A DNA stretch of 26,710 bases from an uncultured Coriobacteriaceae bacterium (GCA_900549525.1 UWSJ01000018.1:1-26710); one strand, 5' to 3'. Positions 16,160 to 24,450 are shown, counted from the stretch's first letter. The notes: generated from the letters alone by a model not told the origin. A program made the numbers and translations.

Positions 16160-17668
16160 TTACAAGTACTTGGCGCTCAGGCGCAGAAGCTCTTCCTGGT
16201 TCGTCTCCTTGGTGTTGACGATGCCGGAAAGCCTGCCATTGGACATGACGCCGATACGGTTGGTGATGCCGAGGATCTCGGGCATCTCCGAGGAGACGAC
16301 GATGACCGTGGTGCCCCGCTTGGCCATGTCGATGATGAGCTCGTAGATCTCGTACTTGGCGCCGACGTCGATGCCGCGCGTCGGCTCGTCCATGAGGAAA
16401 ACCTGCGGGTAGCGCTCGAGCCACTTTCCGAAGATGACCTTCTGCTGGTTGCCGCCCGAGAGGCTCGCGATGAGGTCCTCGGGGCCCATGCACTTGGTGC
16501 GCATGGTCTTGAGCTCCTTGTTGGTGGCCGTGGTCATCTTCGGGTCAGACAGGGCGACGCCGCTCTTGTACTTGTTGAGGTTGGCAATCGTGGTGTTGAA
16601 CGTCAGGTTGCCCTTGAGGAAGAGGCCGTTGGCCTTGCGTTCCTCGGTGATGAGGGCAAAGCCGTAGTCCATGGCCTCGCGCGCGGACTTGAAGCTCATG
16701 AGGTGGTCGCGGAAGTAGATGCGGCCGGCCGCGCGCGTGCGGATGCCGAAGATCGTCTCGAGCAGCTCGGTACGACCGGCGCCCACGAGGCCGTAGAGGC
16801 CGAAGATCTCGCCCTTGCGGACGTCGAAGGTGATGTCCTGCAGGTGCGGGGCGTACTTGGTCGACAGGTGCTGGATCGACAGGATCGTGTCACCGGGATG
16901 GTTGTCCACCGGCGGGAAGCGGTTGTCGAGCGAACGGCCGACCATGGCGGCGATGAGCTCGTTCATGTTCGTGTCGCTCGTGGGCTTCGTCATGACGAGG
17001 TTGCCGTCGCGCAGCACCGAGACGTCGTCGCAGATCTCGAAGATCTCGTCCATCTTGTGCGAGATGTAGACGAGGGCGATGCCCTGCTCCTTGAGCATGC
17101 GCATCATCTTGAAGAGCTTGTCGACCTCCTGGGCCATGAGCGAGGAGGTGGGCTCGTCGAGGACGATGACCTTGGCGTTGTAGGAGATGGCCTTGGCGAT
17201 CTCGCACATCTGGCGCTGCGAGACCGACATGTTCTTCATGGGCTGCGTGAGGTTCACCGTCATACCGAGCTTGCGGAAGAGGTCCGCGGCCTCCTTGCGC
17301 ATGCGGCCCTCGTCGATGACGCCCATGCCGTTGACCGGGTATCGGCCAAGGTAGAGGTTATCCACGACGCTGCGCTCGAGACACTGGTTGAGCTCCTGGT
17401 GCACCATGGCCACGCCGTTCTCAAGCGCGTCCTTGGGGCCGGAGAAGTTGACCTCCTTGCCGTCCAGGAAGATCGAGCCCTCGTCCTTCTGATAGCTGCC
17501 GAAGAGGCACTTCATCATCGTGGACTTGCCGGCGCCGTTCTCGCCCATGAGCCCCATGACGGTACCGCGGCGGACATCGAGGTTGATGTGATCGAGCACG
17601 CGGTTGCGCCCGAAGGTCTTGCTCATACCCCGGATGGAAAGGACGACATCGTCTTGCTTGTCTGACAT
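16160..17668 (-). CDS. mglA: Galactose/methyl-galactoside ABC transporter, tandem ATPase
   Basis: MglA is the double ATPase powering galactose uptake on the cytoplasmic face. The 502-residue length is normal. Domain 1 has Walker A GENGAGKST (about 43-51), a Q-loop in AMVHQELN, signature MSVSQRQ and Walker B VIVLDEPTSSL. Domain 2 has the degenerate Walker A LVGAGRTELL, signature LSGGNQQKV and Walker B FLMDEPTRGIDVGAK. The weak second P-loop is a normal trait of MglA/RbsA-type proteins. ATG 17668 has GAGGGG 8 nt upstream. It lies 184 bp after mglB, with a strong hairpin in the gap, and 16 nt before mglC. Confidence 0.95.
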   Translation of the reverse strand: MSDKQDDVVLSIRGMSKTFGRNRVLDHINLDVRRGTVMGLMGENGAGKSTMMKCLFGSYQKDEGSIFLDGKEVNFSGPKDALENGVAMVHQELNQCLERSVVDNLYLGRYPVNGMGVIDEGRMRKEAADLFRKLGMTVNLTQPMKNMSVSQRQMCEIAKAISYNAKVIVLDEPTSSLMAQEVDKLFKMMRMLKEQGIALVYISHKMDEIFEICDDVSVLRDGNLVMTKPTSDTNMNELIAAMVGRSLDNRFPPVDNHPGDTILSIQHLSTKYAPHLQDITFDVRKGEIFGLYGLVGAGRTELLETIFGIRTRAAGRIYFRDHLMSFKSAREAMDYGFALITEERKANGLFLKGNLTFNTTIANLNKYKSGVALSDPKMTTATNKELKTMRTKCMGPEDLIASLSGGNQQKVIFGKWLERYPQVFLMDEPTRGIDVGAKYEIYELIIDMAKRGTTVIVVSSEMPEILGITNRIGVMSNGRLSGIVNTKETNQEELLRLSAKYL

Positions 17669-17778
17669 GTATTCACCCCTCGATTTCCTCGAAGTTCTTG
17701 CGGGGCCGCGCTCTGGGCGACCACACTGGAAGGGCTCGGGCGCAAGGCCGCGCGGCTCCGTTTGAAAGACGGCCCCAA

Positions 17779-17817
17779 CGCACAAAGCCGAGGGGGAGGA
17801 ATCTCGCCTCCCCCTCG
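17779..17817 (-). terminator. Hairpin between mglB and mglA (partial terminator or mRNA stabiliser)
   Basis: CGAGGGGGAGG (17789-17799) pairs perfectly with CCTCCCCCTCG (17807-17817) around a 7-nt loop, followed on the minus strand by GGCTTTGTG. The T run is short, so read-through to mglAC is likely. Such a structure between a binding protein gene and its transporter genes commonly keeps the binding protein in excess. Confidence 0.7.
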
Positions 17818-17852
17818 TGCCTCACGCCAGTCGAGCCGGGAGCCTCAAACTC

Positions 17853-19139
17853 TTAGGAGTTGAGGATCTGGGTGTAGGAGGCACCGTCGTCGGTCTTGAC
17901 CATGTTGATGGCGAAGGCGTCGTAGTCGCCCGGGTTGGTGAGCTTGTTGGTGACGGAGGACTCGTTCTGGCCGTCGCCGTCGACGTAGGAGACGTCGAGG
18001 TTAAGCAGCTTGTCGTACTTCTGGAGCAGCGGCTTGTACGTGGAGGACAGGAAGTTGTCGGCGGAGTTGTAGGTGTTCAGCCAGACCTTCTTCTTGGGGC
18101 TCTTGGACTCGTCGAGCTGGCCCTGGGCGTCCTTGTAGAGCGCCGTGGCGTCGATGAAGTCCTTGTAGTTGTCGGCCGTGACCTCGAGGTTCATCGCGTA
18201 GTAGGAGCGATCCTCCTCGCTGTACTTGTAGTCGTCGGACGACAGCTTGTTGCCGGCGTCGTCGGCCGAGGAGATGCCCGTGTTGATGTCCACGCCGTCG
18301 ATGGCGTTGCGCAGCAGACGGAGCGTGAGGTAGGCCTGGACGGCGGGGTTCTGGGAGATGGTTCCGCCGTAGCCCTGGCCGATGGCCTCGACCGCGTCGG
18401 CGTTGGCGTCGTAGCCGAAGGTCGGGACCTTGTTCTCCTTGGACCAGGCGTTGAACATGGCCATGCCCATGCCGTCGTTGTTGGAGACGATGATGTCGAT
18501 CTGCCCGCCGAAGGAAGCGGCCCAGGTGCCGATGGCGTTACCGGCCGTGGGGGCGTCCCAGGTGGCGCCGGCCTGCGTCTTCATCTCCTGCGAGGCGAGC
18601 TCGCGAATGGTGAAGGTCTTGCCGTCGACCTCGATCTTGCCGTCCTGGACGAGCGAGGAGGTGCCGTCGGTGTTGGTGCCCACGGCGTCGGAGACGATGT
18701 TGCCGTCCTTCTCGACGGCCGTGCCGAGCGCCTTGCGGCAGCCGCGCGTACGGGCGATGGAGTCGTTGTGGCCCACGTCGCCGATGGCGAGGACGTAGCC
18801 GATGATGCCGTCGCCGTTGCGGTCGATCTCGGCGGCGTGCGCCTTGATGTAGTCGACGACCATCTGGCCCTCGAGCTCGCCGCCCTGGTTGGCGTCAAAG
18901 CCGACGTAGTAGGTGTTGGCGTTGAACTGCAGGGTCGCCTTGTCGAGCTCACCCGTGGAGGAGTTGGACGGCTGGCGGTTGTAGAAGACGACCGGCTTGT
19001 CCTTGTTGGCAACGGCGGAGCCACCGGCAGAACCGGTGGACGCGGTGTCCCCGCCACCACCGCAGCCGGCGAGGCCAAGGCCTGCGACGACGGCACCGAC
19101 GCCGGCGAACTGAAGGAACTGACGACGCGACATGCTCAT
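17853..19139 (-). CDS. mglB: Galactose-binding lipoprotein MglB, circularly permuted
   Basis: This is the extracytoplasmic galactose receptor for MglAC. The N-terminus is a Tat-type lipoprotein signal: SRRQFLQ followed by a hydrophobic stretch and lipobox LAGC (C26). Residues 47-330 align with the middle and C-terminus of classical MglB: PVVFYNRQP (N54), DRNGDG calcium loop (106-111), GHNDSIARTRG (D126, R130), W194, SNNDGMGM (N221), FGYDAN (D244). Residues 350-428 (KKVWLNTYNSADNFLSS to YDAFAINMVKTDDGASYTQIL) match the segment that opens classical mature MglB, including D361 and F363 at sugar-contact positions. The order is therefore rotated. ATG 19139 has GGGAG with 7-nt spacing; ATG 19133 is the alternative. 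The permutation is read by eye from remembered family sequence. Confidence 0.93.
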   Translation of the reverse strand: MSMSRRQFLQFAGVGAVVAGLGLAGCGGGGDTASTGSAGGSAVANKDKPVVFYNRQPSNSSTGELDKATLQFNANTYYVGFDANQGGELEGQMVVDYIKAHAAEIDRNGDGIIGYVLAIGDVGHNDSIARTRGCRKALGTAVEKDGNIVSDAVGTNTDGTSSLVQDGKIEVDGKTFTIRELASQEMKTQAGATWDAPTAGNAIGTWAASFGGQIDIIVSNNDGMGMAMFNAWSKENKVPTFGYDANADAVEAIGQGYGGTISQNPAVQAYLTLRLLRNAIDGVDINTGISSADDAGNKLSSDDYKYSEEDRSYYAMNLEVTADNYKDFIDATALYKDAQGQLDESKSPKKKVWLNTYNSADNFLSSTYKPLLQKYDKLLNLDVSYVDGDGQNESSVTNKLTNPGDYDAFAINMVKTDDGASYTQILNS

Positions 19140-19157
19140 GGGGTTTCTCCCTTCCCT

Positions 19158-19179
19158 CAGGTCGCCTCATTGCGACCTG
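19158..19179 (-). promoter_or_regulatory. Hairpin in the mglB leader
   Basis: CAGGTCGC (19158-19165) and GCGACCTG (19172-19179) form a perfect 8-bp stem with a 6-nt loop. It ends only about 5 nt before the GGAAGGGAG ribosome-binding region of mglB. It may stabilise the mRNA or influence ribosome access. Confidence 0.5.
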
Positions 19180-19231
19180 ATTTCGAACTGTGGTCATCTT
19201 ATGCGGGCAGGGTTCTAAAACGTACGGAGAT

Positions 19232-19246
19232 TGTTAACGTACTCAC
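19232..19246. promoter_or_regulatory. Putative GalR-type operator in the mglB promoter
   Basis: TGTTAACGTACTCAC is identical over 15 bp to the site upstream of galM, and its first nine bases recur in front of galK. It has the central ACGT and outer TG/CA typical of LacI-family operators. It lies 93 bp upstream of mglB and 120 bp past the stop of the regulator gene. Confidence 0.68.
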
Positions 19247-19300
19247 GAACGGTCACTTACGACCGGTGGACGGTAAATCGAAGACATTTGCGCGTGCCGA

Positions 19301-19337
19301 GAAACATAAGCGGCCCCACCCGAATGGGTGAGGCCGC
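19301..19337 (-). terminator. Intrinsic terminator of the galK-galT-regulator operon
   Basis: GCGGCCTCACCC and GGGTGGGGCCGC (minus strand, between 19337 and 19310) form a 12-bp stem with loop ATTC, followed by TTATGTTTC. It lies 28 bp after the regulator stop and separates that transcript from mglBAC. Confidence 0.82.
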
Positions 19338-19365
19338 ATACATACCCGTAAGGTAATGCTCCCTG

Positions 19366-20364
19366 CTACGCCGAACGCCGACGCGTGACGGTGGTCCGCT
19401 TCACGAGCTCGCCGGGGATGCGTATGGCCTCGACGGGGCCACCGTGCACCGCCCGGTCAAAGAGCACCCGACCGCGCTCGCGCATGTCGAAACGCACGGT
19501 GGTGAGCTCGTTGTGGGGCACGAGGCCCTCGAGTGAGTCGTCGACCCCCATGACGCTCACATCCTCGGGCACGCGAATGCCGTGGTCGCGCAGGGCCGCG
19601 ATGACGCCAAGCGCCATCTGGTCGTTGGCAACGTACACAGCCGTCATCTCGTGGTCGCGGGCGGCAAGGCGAGCCCCAGCAAAGTAGCCGCTGTCGGCGC
19701 TCCAGTCGCCGCGCAGGGGCTCCGCGGGCTCGATACCGGCCTTCACGAGCTCGTCGTACCAGCCCGCCTCGCGAAACGCGGAGTGCGAGTGGTACGTGGG
19801 GCCTCCCACGAAGCGGATCTGCTCGTGACCGAGGGCCCGCAGGTAGTTCATGGCCAGCACCGAGCAGCCGTACTGGTCGGACTCGACGGTGGTGCAGCGC
19901 GGGTGCGCGTACATGGTCATGAGCACGGTGTTGAGGCCGGGCAGGGGCGTGAACCGCTCGAAGTCCTCCGGCAGGATGCCGAGGTTGACGATGGCGCCGT
20001 CCACGGGAAGCTCTCCGAGCCGCCTCGTGGCGTGCGTCACCGAATAGGGTGACTGCTCGGGCCCCATCTCGACCATGGTGACGGCATAGCCTTGCTCGCG
20101 CGCGGCGATGACCACGCCCTCGAGCGTTGACAGGTTGCCGGCCAAGGTGATGTCGAACGTGCAGAGCCCCACCGAGCGATACTGCCCCTCGCGCAGCGAC
20201 CTTCCGGCGAAGTTGGGCCTGAAGCCCAGCTTCTTGATGGCATCGTTGACCTTCTCGCGAGTGGCGTCGCTCACGTTGGGCTGCCCGTTCACGACGCGCG
20301 AGACGGTCTGCTGGGAGACCCCCGCCTCGCGCGCCACGTCGGCCATGGATGCCGAACAGGACAT
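19366..20364 (-). CDS. LacI/GalR-family transcriptional regulator of galactose genes
   Basis: A 332-residue cytoplasmic DNA-binding protein. The N-terminal helix-turn-helix SMADVAREAGVSQQTVSRVVNG (about 6-27) is followed by the hinge region GFRPNFAGRSLREG (about 47-60), both typical of the LacI family. The rest is a periplasmic-binding-protein-like sensor domain, with VGLCTFDITLAG, TTVESDQYGCSVLAMNYL and the conserved end MGVDDSLEGLVPHNELTTVRFD. ATG 20364 follows GAGGTG with 7-nt spacing and lies 1 nt after the galT stop, so it is co-transcribed with galK and galT. Its position and the repeated TGTTAACGT sites suggest it represses galM, galK and mglB when galactose is absent. The inducer is inferred. 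Confidence 0.92.
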   Translation of the reverse strand: MSCSASMADVAREAGVSQQTVSRVVNGQPNVSDATREKVNDAIKKLGFRPNFAGRSLREGQYRSVGLCTFDITLAGNLSTLEGVVIAAREQGYAVTMVEMGPEQSPYSVTHATRRLGELPVDGAIVNLGILPEDFERFTPLPGLNTVLMTMYAHPRCTTVESDQYGCSVLAMNYLRALGHEQIRFVGGPTYHSHSAFREAGWYDELVKAGIEPAEPLRGDWSADSGYFAGARLAARDHEMTAVYVANDQMALGVIAALRDHGIRVPEDVSVMGVDDSLEGLVPHNELTTVRFDMRERGRVLFDRAVHGGPVEAIRIPGELVKRTTVTRRRSA

Positions 20365-20365
20365 G

Positions 20366-21970
20366 TTAGAGCACCTCAAGGAAGCGCATCTGGGCTGCCC
20401 GGCCCGCGTCGTCCCACTTGAATACGCCCGCGTCCTCAAGGACGTGGCCAAAGACGTGGCCCACCTCCTCACGGATGACGCCCTCGGCGTTGGCAGCGTC
20501 GAGCTCCGGGTGACGCTTGGCCACCTCCCGCGCCCATGCGGCATGCGCCGCACTCCTCGGGTCGCACTCGAGCTCGTCAAGCTTGCCTGAGAGCAGGTGC
20601 TCGCGCACGGCCCCAAGCTCGTCCACGAGGCGAGCCGGCAGGATGGCGAGGCCCATGACCTCGATGAGGCCGATGTTCTCCTTCTTGATGTGGTGCCACT
20701 GCGCGTGCGGGTGAAAGTCGCCGAGCGGGTTGGCCTCGCTCGTGACGTTGCAGCGCAGCGCAAGGTAGGCCTCGTAGCCGCCCTCGAGCGCCTCCCCGCC
20801 GCTCTCCCCCCTGCCGCTCGCGCGCCGGATGACGGGCGTCACCGTGTTGTGGGGCGTGCCGTCAGTGTCGTGAGCGCGCACGCCAACGGACTCGTCGGAG
20901 TAGCCGCGCCACGCGTCGATGACGTGCACGCAGGCGCTCAGCAGCTTGTCCCTGTCGAAGCTCCTCAAACGCAGCACGCTCATGGGCCAGAAGAGCACCT
21001 CGCCGGTGACCTCGGGAAAGCCCGCCATGGAGAAGCGCGTCGCGGTCTGGGCCCTCATCATGGGAAACTCGTGGTTGCCGCCCTGGAAGTGGTCGTGGGA
21101 AAGGATCGAGCCGCCCACGATGGGTAGGTCGGCGTTGGAGCCGATGAAGTACTGCGGCAGCAGGTCGACGAAGTCGAGCAGGGCAGTCAGGCTCGCACGG
21201 TCGATGTGCATGGGCCTGTGGTGCGCGCTCATGACGATGCAGTGCTCGTTGAAGTAGGCGTAGGGGCTGTACTGCAGGCCGTAGCGCTCAGCGTCGAGCG
21301 TGACGGGCACGATGCGCAGGTTCTGACGCGCGGGATGCGCCCCACCCGCGGCCGCGGCAGAGCGGCCGGGATAGCCCTCGTTCTCGATGCAGAGCTGGCA
21401 GGCGGGGTACTTCTCGCCCGTATCCTTGGCCTTGCCGGCGGCGGCGATGTCGCGCGGGTCCTTCTCGGGCTTGGAGCGGTTGATCGTGATCTCCAGGTCG
21501 CCCCAGCGCGTGGGCGTGTCCCAGGCTATGTTGCGCGCGATGGCGGCGCGGCGCACGTAGCCCACGTCGCAGCACATGCGATAGAAGCGGTCGGTCGCGG
21601 CCTTGGGAGAGGCAGCCCGGTCATCCTCGAAGCGCCGAACGACCTCGGAGGGACGCGGGGTAAGCAGGCCCATGATGCGCATGGAGACGCGGTCGCGACC
21701 ACTCTGCGTGTCCTCGGCCGACCCGTTGGCAACGGCCGACTCGGCCAGACGGGCAAGGACGTCCTCAAGCGGGTAGGACGTGACGTCGAACTCAGCGTCG
21801 TCCGCACGTTCGACGGCGTCATCGAGCACCCAGGCGTCACCCGGGCCGGGGCCGGTGGCCCCTATGGCCTCGAGGATGGCGTTATAGGCCCAGACGCGAT
21901 CCTCGCGGCCGATGAGGGCATCGTCGACCGCGTAGTCGACGAGCGACCTGATGTCCTCGCCTACAGCCAT
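20366..21970 (-). CDS. galT: UDP-glucose-hexose-1-phosphate uridylyltransferase, class 2
   Basis: GalT exchanges galactose 1-phosphate with UDP-glucose to give UDP-galactose and glucose 1-phosphate. The 534-residue length and sequence fit the GalT2 family (COG4468) of Firmicutes and Actinobacteria, not the short HPH-type E. coli enzyme. Recognisable elements are PACQLCIENEGY (about 189-200), NEHCIVMSAHHRPM (241-254) and SHDHFQGGNHEFPM (291-304), the last carrying the conserved histidines expected at the active site. ATG 21970 follows GAGGGGG and overlaps the last 10 bases of galK. The stop is 1 nt before the regulator start. The long open frame continues to 22081, but the extra part lies inside galK. 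Confidence 0.95.
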   Translation of the reverse strand: MAVGEDIRSLVDYAVDDALIGREDRVWAYNAILEAIGATGPGPGDAWVLDDAVERADDAEFDVTSYPLEDVLARLAESAVANGSAEDTQSGRDRVSMRIMGLLTPRPSEVVRRFEDDRAASPKAATDRFYRMCCDVGYVRRAAIARNIAWDTPTRWGDLEITINRSKPEKDPRDIAAAGKAKDTGEKYPACQLCIENEGYPGRSAAAAGGAHPARQNLRIVPVTLDAERYGLQYSPYAYFNEHCIVMSAHHRPMHIDRASLTALLDFVDLLPQYFIGSNADLPIVGGSILSHDHFQGGNHEFPMMRAQTATRFSMAGFPEVTGEVLFWPMSVLRLRSFDRDKLLSACVHVIDAWRGYSDESVGVRAHDTDGTPHNTVTPVIRRASGRGESGGEALEGGYEAYLALRCNVTSEANPLGDFHPHAQWHHIKKENIGLIEVMGLAILPARLVDELGAVREHLLSGKLDELECDPRSAAHAAWAREVAKRHPELDAANAEGVIREEVGHVFGHVLEDAGVFKWDDAGRAAQMRFLEVL

Positions 21971-23178
21971 GCGGCACGCGCCCCCTCGTCGGAGATGTGG
22001 TAGTGACGGCAGCTGCCCTCGCCCAGCCAGGCGTCCATCTGGGAGATGAATCCGTCGACGGCGGCGGTGGGAACGAAGCACTGGATGGAGCCGCCGAAGC
22101 CACCCCCGTGGATGCGAATGGCGCCCCGGCCGTCGAGGATGTGCTCGGCCATGCCGAGGGCCGCCATGGCGGGCTGGAAGTCTCCGCCCGTAGAGACGTT
22201 CTGTAAGAACATGCCCGAGGAGGCGCCGGACTCGCGCGTCAGGCGCAGGAAGGCCTCGATGTCATGGGCGTTGAGCGCGTCCCAGCGACGGTCGACCAGG
22301 TCGTTCTCGTACCAGTAGTGGATGGCGCGCACGAGGGCGCGGTCGCCGAGCTTCTTGCGAACCTCGGGCAGCTTGGCGTCGAAGTCGGCGGGGTCGACCT
22401 CGCAAAGGCGCGCCTTGCCGAACTCGTGGGCAACGGCCTGCATCTCGACGGGCACGGCGGCGTAATCGTCGGTGAAGGGCGCGTGGTCGCAGCCCACGTC
22501 CACGAGCACGAGACCATAGCCTGCGGCGTCAAAATCGAAGTCGAGCTTGGCGGTCTTGGGCTCCGTCTGCTCGAAGTCCATGAAGGCGAGGCCTCCCATG
22601 CAGACCGAAAGCTGGTCCATAAGGCCGCAGGGCTTGCCGAAGTAGTCGCGCTCGGCCGCCTGGCTCATCTGGGCGAGCCTGACCGGGCTCACGGGCCCCT
22701 CGCCGCCCTCCCAGAGCGCCTCCATCACGCGCCCGTACAGCGCCTCGACAGCTGCCGAGGAGGACAGGCCGCCACCGGCGGGAATGGTGCTCGTGGAGGC
22801 AAGGTCAAAGCCCGCAGGCACACGCCCTGTTGCCGCCATGCCCGCTGCCATGCCACGCACGATGCCCGAGGAGCTGACGCGCTCGTCCTTGCGCGGCTCC
22901 AGCGAGTCGAGCGTGACCTCGAACGGCGGAAACGCCGCGTCTATCACGCGGACGACGTTGGTGCCGTTGGGAACGGCGATGCCCGCGACCGAGACGTCGA
23001 GCGCCCCGGCGACGACGTGGCCGCCCTCGTGGTCGGTGTGGTTGCCGGCGATTTCCGAGCGACCAGGGGCAACCGCCACCAGGGCGCGCCTGTCGCCGAT
23101 CTCGCCGAACTGACGCTCAAACAGGCTCTTGACCTCGTCTATGCGAGCGGTTTCGATCCCAATTTCATGCTGCGTCAT
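21961..23178 (-). CDS. galK: Galactokinase
   Basis: GalK phosphorylates alpha-D-galactose at C1 with ATP, the entry step of the Leloir pathway. The 405-residue GHMP kinase has the substrate-binding signature as APGRSEIAGNHTDHEGGH (37-54). This is the GNHTDH variant seen in a subgroup of galactokinases in place of GEHTDY. The GHMP ATP loop is PAGGGLSSSAA (133-143), a catalytic aspartate lies in KPCGLMDQLSV, and the C-terminal glycine motif is GGGFGGSIQCF. ATG 23178 follows GGAGGAGGGGG. Twenty further open codons upstream cover the putative operator and are not coding. The end overlaps galT by 10 nt. Confidence 0.96.
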   Translation of the reverse strand: MTQHEIGIETARIDEVKSLFERQFGEIGDRRALVAVAPGRSEIAGNHTDHEGGHVVAGALDVSVAGIAVPNGTNVVRVIDAAFPPFEVTLDSLEPRKDERVSSSGIVRGMAAGMAATGRVPAGFDLASTSTIPAGGGLSSSAAVEALYGRVMEALWEGGEGPVSPVRLAQMSQAAERDYFGKPCGLMDQLSVCMGGLAFMDFEQTEPKTAKLDFDFDAAGYGLVLVDVGCDHAPFTDDYAAVPVEMQAVAHEFGKARLCEVDPADFDAKLPEVRKKLGDRALVRAIHYWYENDLVDRRWDALNAHDIEAFLRLTRESGASSGMFLQNVSTGGDFQPAMAALGMAEHILDGRGAIRIHGGGFGGSIQCFVPTAAVDGFISQMDAWLGEGSCRHYHISDEGARAAWL

Positions 23179-23222
23179 GAGTTGGCCCCCTCCTCCACAT
23201 GCCCATGCGGATACGGATTGAA

Positions 23223-23237
23223 TGTTAACGTTTAACA
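23223..23237. promoter_or_regulatory. Putative GalR-type operator in the galK promoter
   Basis: TGTTAACGTTTAACA is a palindrome (TGTTAA-CGT-TTAACA) lying 45 bp upstream of galK and 43 bp after the galM stop. It shares TGTTAACGT with the galM and mglB sites and is the most symmetrical of the three. A TTCAAG lies just upstream as a possible -35 on the minus strand, so bound repressor would cover the promoter. Confidence 0.7.
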
Positions 23238-23279
23238 CGCCTTGAAACCTAAAACTCTCCCCCCACCGTCATGACGTGG

Positions 23280-24353
23280 TTACCGAACGGTGGAGAAGCG
23301 ATACGTGATGGTTGACTCAAACGGATGCCCCAGCTCGCACGTGGGCTGCGGCCACGCCGGATGGTGGGCGCAGTCCGGGTAGAACTCCGGCTCGACCGCA
23401 AACCCCGAGCGCGGCCCGTAAGAGGCGCCGTCCTTGGCGTTTTTGTCGCCGAGCCAGTTGCCGGTGTAGAGCTGGACTCCCGGATCGGTGACGGCAACAT
23501 CGAGTACGCGTCCGCTGAGCGGATCCTCGGCGTGAAGCACCTGCCGGGGCGCACCGCCACTGACGTAGTCATCAACGCAGAAGCAATGGTCGTAGCCGCG
23601 AGCGCGCTGAATCTGCACGTCATCGGCCTCGACACGCTCGCCGAGTGCGTGGGGCTCGAGGAAGTCGAACGGCGTGCCCGCGACCGGCGCAAGCTCGCCC
23701 GTCGGGATCGACGTCTCGTCGATAGGAACGTAACGGCTCGCGAAGATGCGCACGAGCTGGCCGTCAACCGGGCCGGACGCATGCCCCGCAAGGTTGAAGT
23801 AGGCATGGTTGGTGACGTTCACGAAGGTTGGCGCGTCCGTCGCGACGCGATACGTGAGCGTAAGGGTGCCGCTGGCGGCAAGTGAGTACGTTGCCATGAA
23901 GCGCCGGTTTCCCGGCAGGCCCAGCTCCCCGTCTGCAAGCTCGCACGCAAGCGAAATCGAAGGACTACCCGCCTCGCCGTCTTCGGCGTGCTCGAGCGTC
24001 CAGAGCCGCTTGTGCAGGCCATGGGTAAGGCTGGTGTGGAGGTTGTTCTTGCCGTGCTCGTTCTTCTCGAGCTGGTAGTTGGCCCCGTTGACCACAACCG
24101 AGGCGTCGGCGGTACGGTTGGCCACAGGCCCGATCGTGGCCCCGAAGCAGGCGCCGTTCTCCCCTGCGTAGTCTATGAGACGGGAGAACCCGAGCACGAC
24201 GTCGGCACGGTCGCCGTTACGGTCGGGGACGTCGACGCCCAGGAGGGTGGCCCCAAAGTCGCTCACCCGCACACGGACGCCACCTGCGGACAGCTGGTAG
24301 ACGTGCGCCTCATGCCCGTCCTCGAGCACACCAAAGCTGGTCGTCTCGATCAT
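23280..24353 (-). CDS. galM: Galactose mutarotase (aldose 1-epimerase)
   Basis: GalM interconverts beta- and alpha-D-galactose so that GalK receives its alpha substrate. The 357-residue protein shows the family pattern: DFGATLLGVDVPDR near the start, PVANRTADA (substrate-binding N79/R80), HGKNNLHTSLTHG (H106), VNVTNHAYFNLAGH with the catalytic histidine (H183), and FAVEPEFYPDC with the likely catalytic base E321. It is a cytoplasmic enzyme. ATG 24353 follows GAAGGGG with about 6-nt spacing; the upstream open extension to 24428 runs into the promoter. It is first in the gal cluster, separated by 101 bp and its own operator from galK. Confidence 0.94.
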   Translation of the reverse strand: MIETTSFGVLEDGHEAHVYQLSAGGVRVRVSDFGATLLGVDVPDRNGDRADVVLGFSRLIDYAGENGACFGATIGPVANRTADASVVVNGANYQLEKNEHGKNNLHTSLTHGLHKRLWTLEHAEDGEAGSPSISLACELADGELGLPGNRRFMATYSLAASGTLTLTYRVATDAPTFVNVTNHAYFNLAGHASGPVDGQLVRIFASRYVPIDETSIPTGELAPVAGTPFDFLEPHALGERVEADDVQIQRARGYDHCFCVDDYVSGGAPRQVLHAEDPLSGRVLDVAVTDPGVQLYTGNWLGDKNAKDGASYGPRSGFAVEPEFYPDCAHHPAWPQPTCELGHPFESTITYRFSTVR

Positions 24354-24435
24354 CTCTGCCCCTTCTGCTCGTATCTGCACCGCCGTACCCGTCTCGAACC
24401 CTGCGAGTTGAAACGGGCACAGTACCATCAGTACA

Positions 24436-24450
24436 TGTTAACGTACTCAC
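24436..24450. promoter_or_regulatory. Putative GalR-type operator in the galM promoter
   Basis: TGTTAACGTACTCAC, identical over 15 bp to the mglB site, lies 83 bp upstream of the galM start. On the minus strand a TTGTGA directly precedes it, but no good -10 follows at the right distance, so the exact promoter is unsettled. Confidence 0.68.

Noticed and set aside
16160..17668. Degenerate second Walker A in MglA as a sign of decay
   Set aside because: This is the normal state of the second ATPase domain in MglA/RbsA-type proteins.
14401..19331. Long plus-strand frames antisense to mglC, mglA and mglB
   Set aside because: Low-complexity products with no family features; the minus-strand genes are clear.
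21961..23178. GNHTDH in place of GEHTDY in galactokinase as a novelty
   Set aside because: A recognised subgroup of galactokinases has this form, and the rest of the GHMP motifs are intact.
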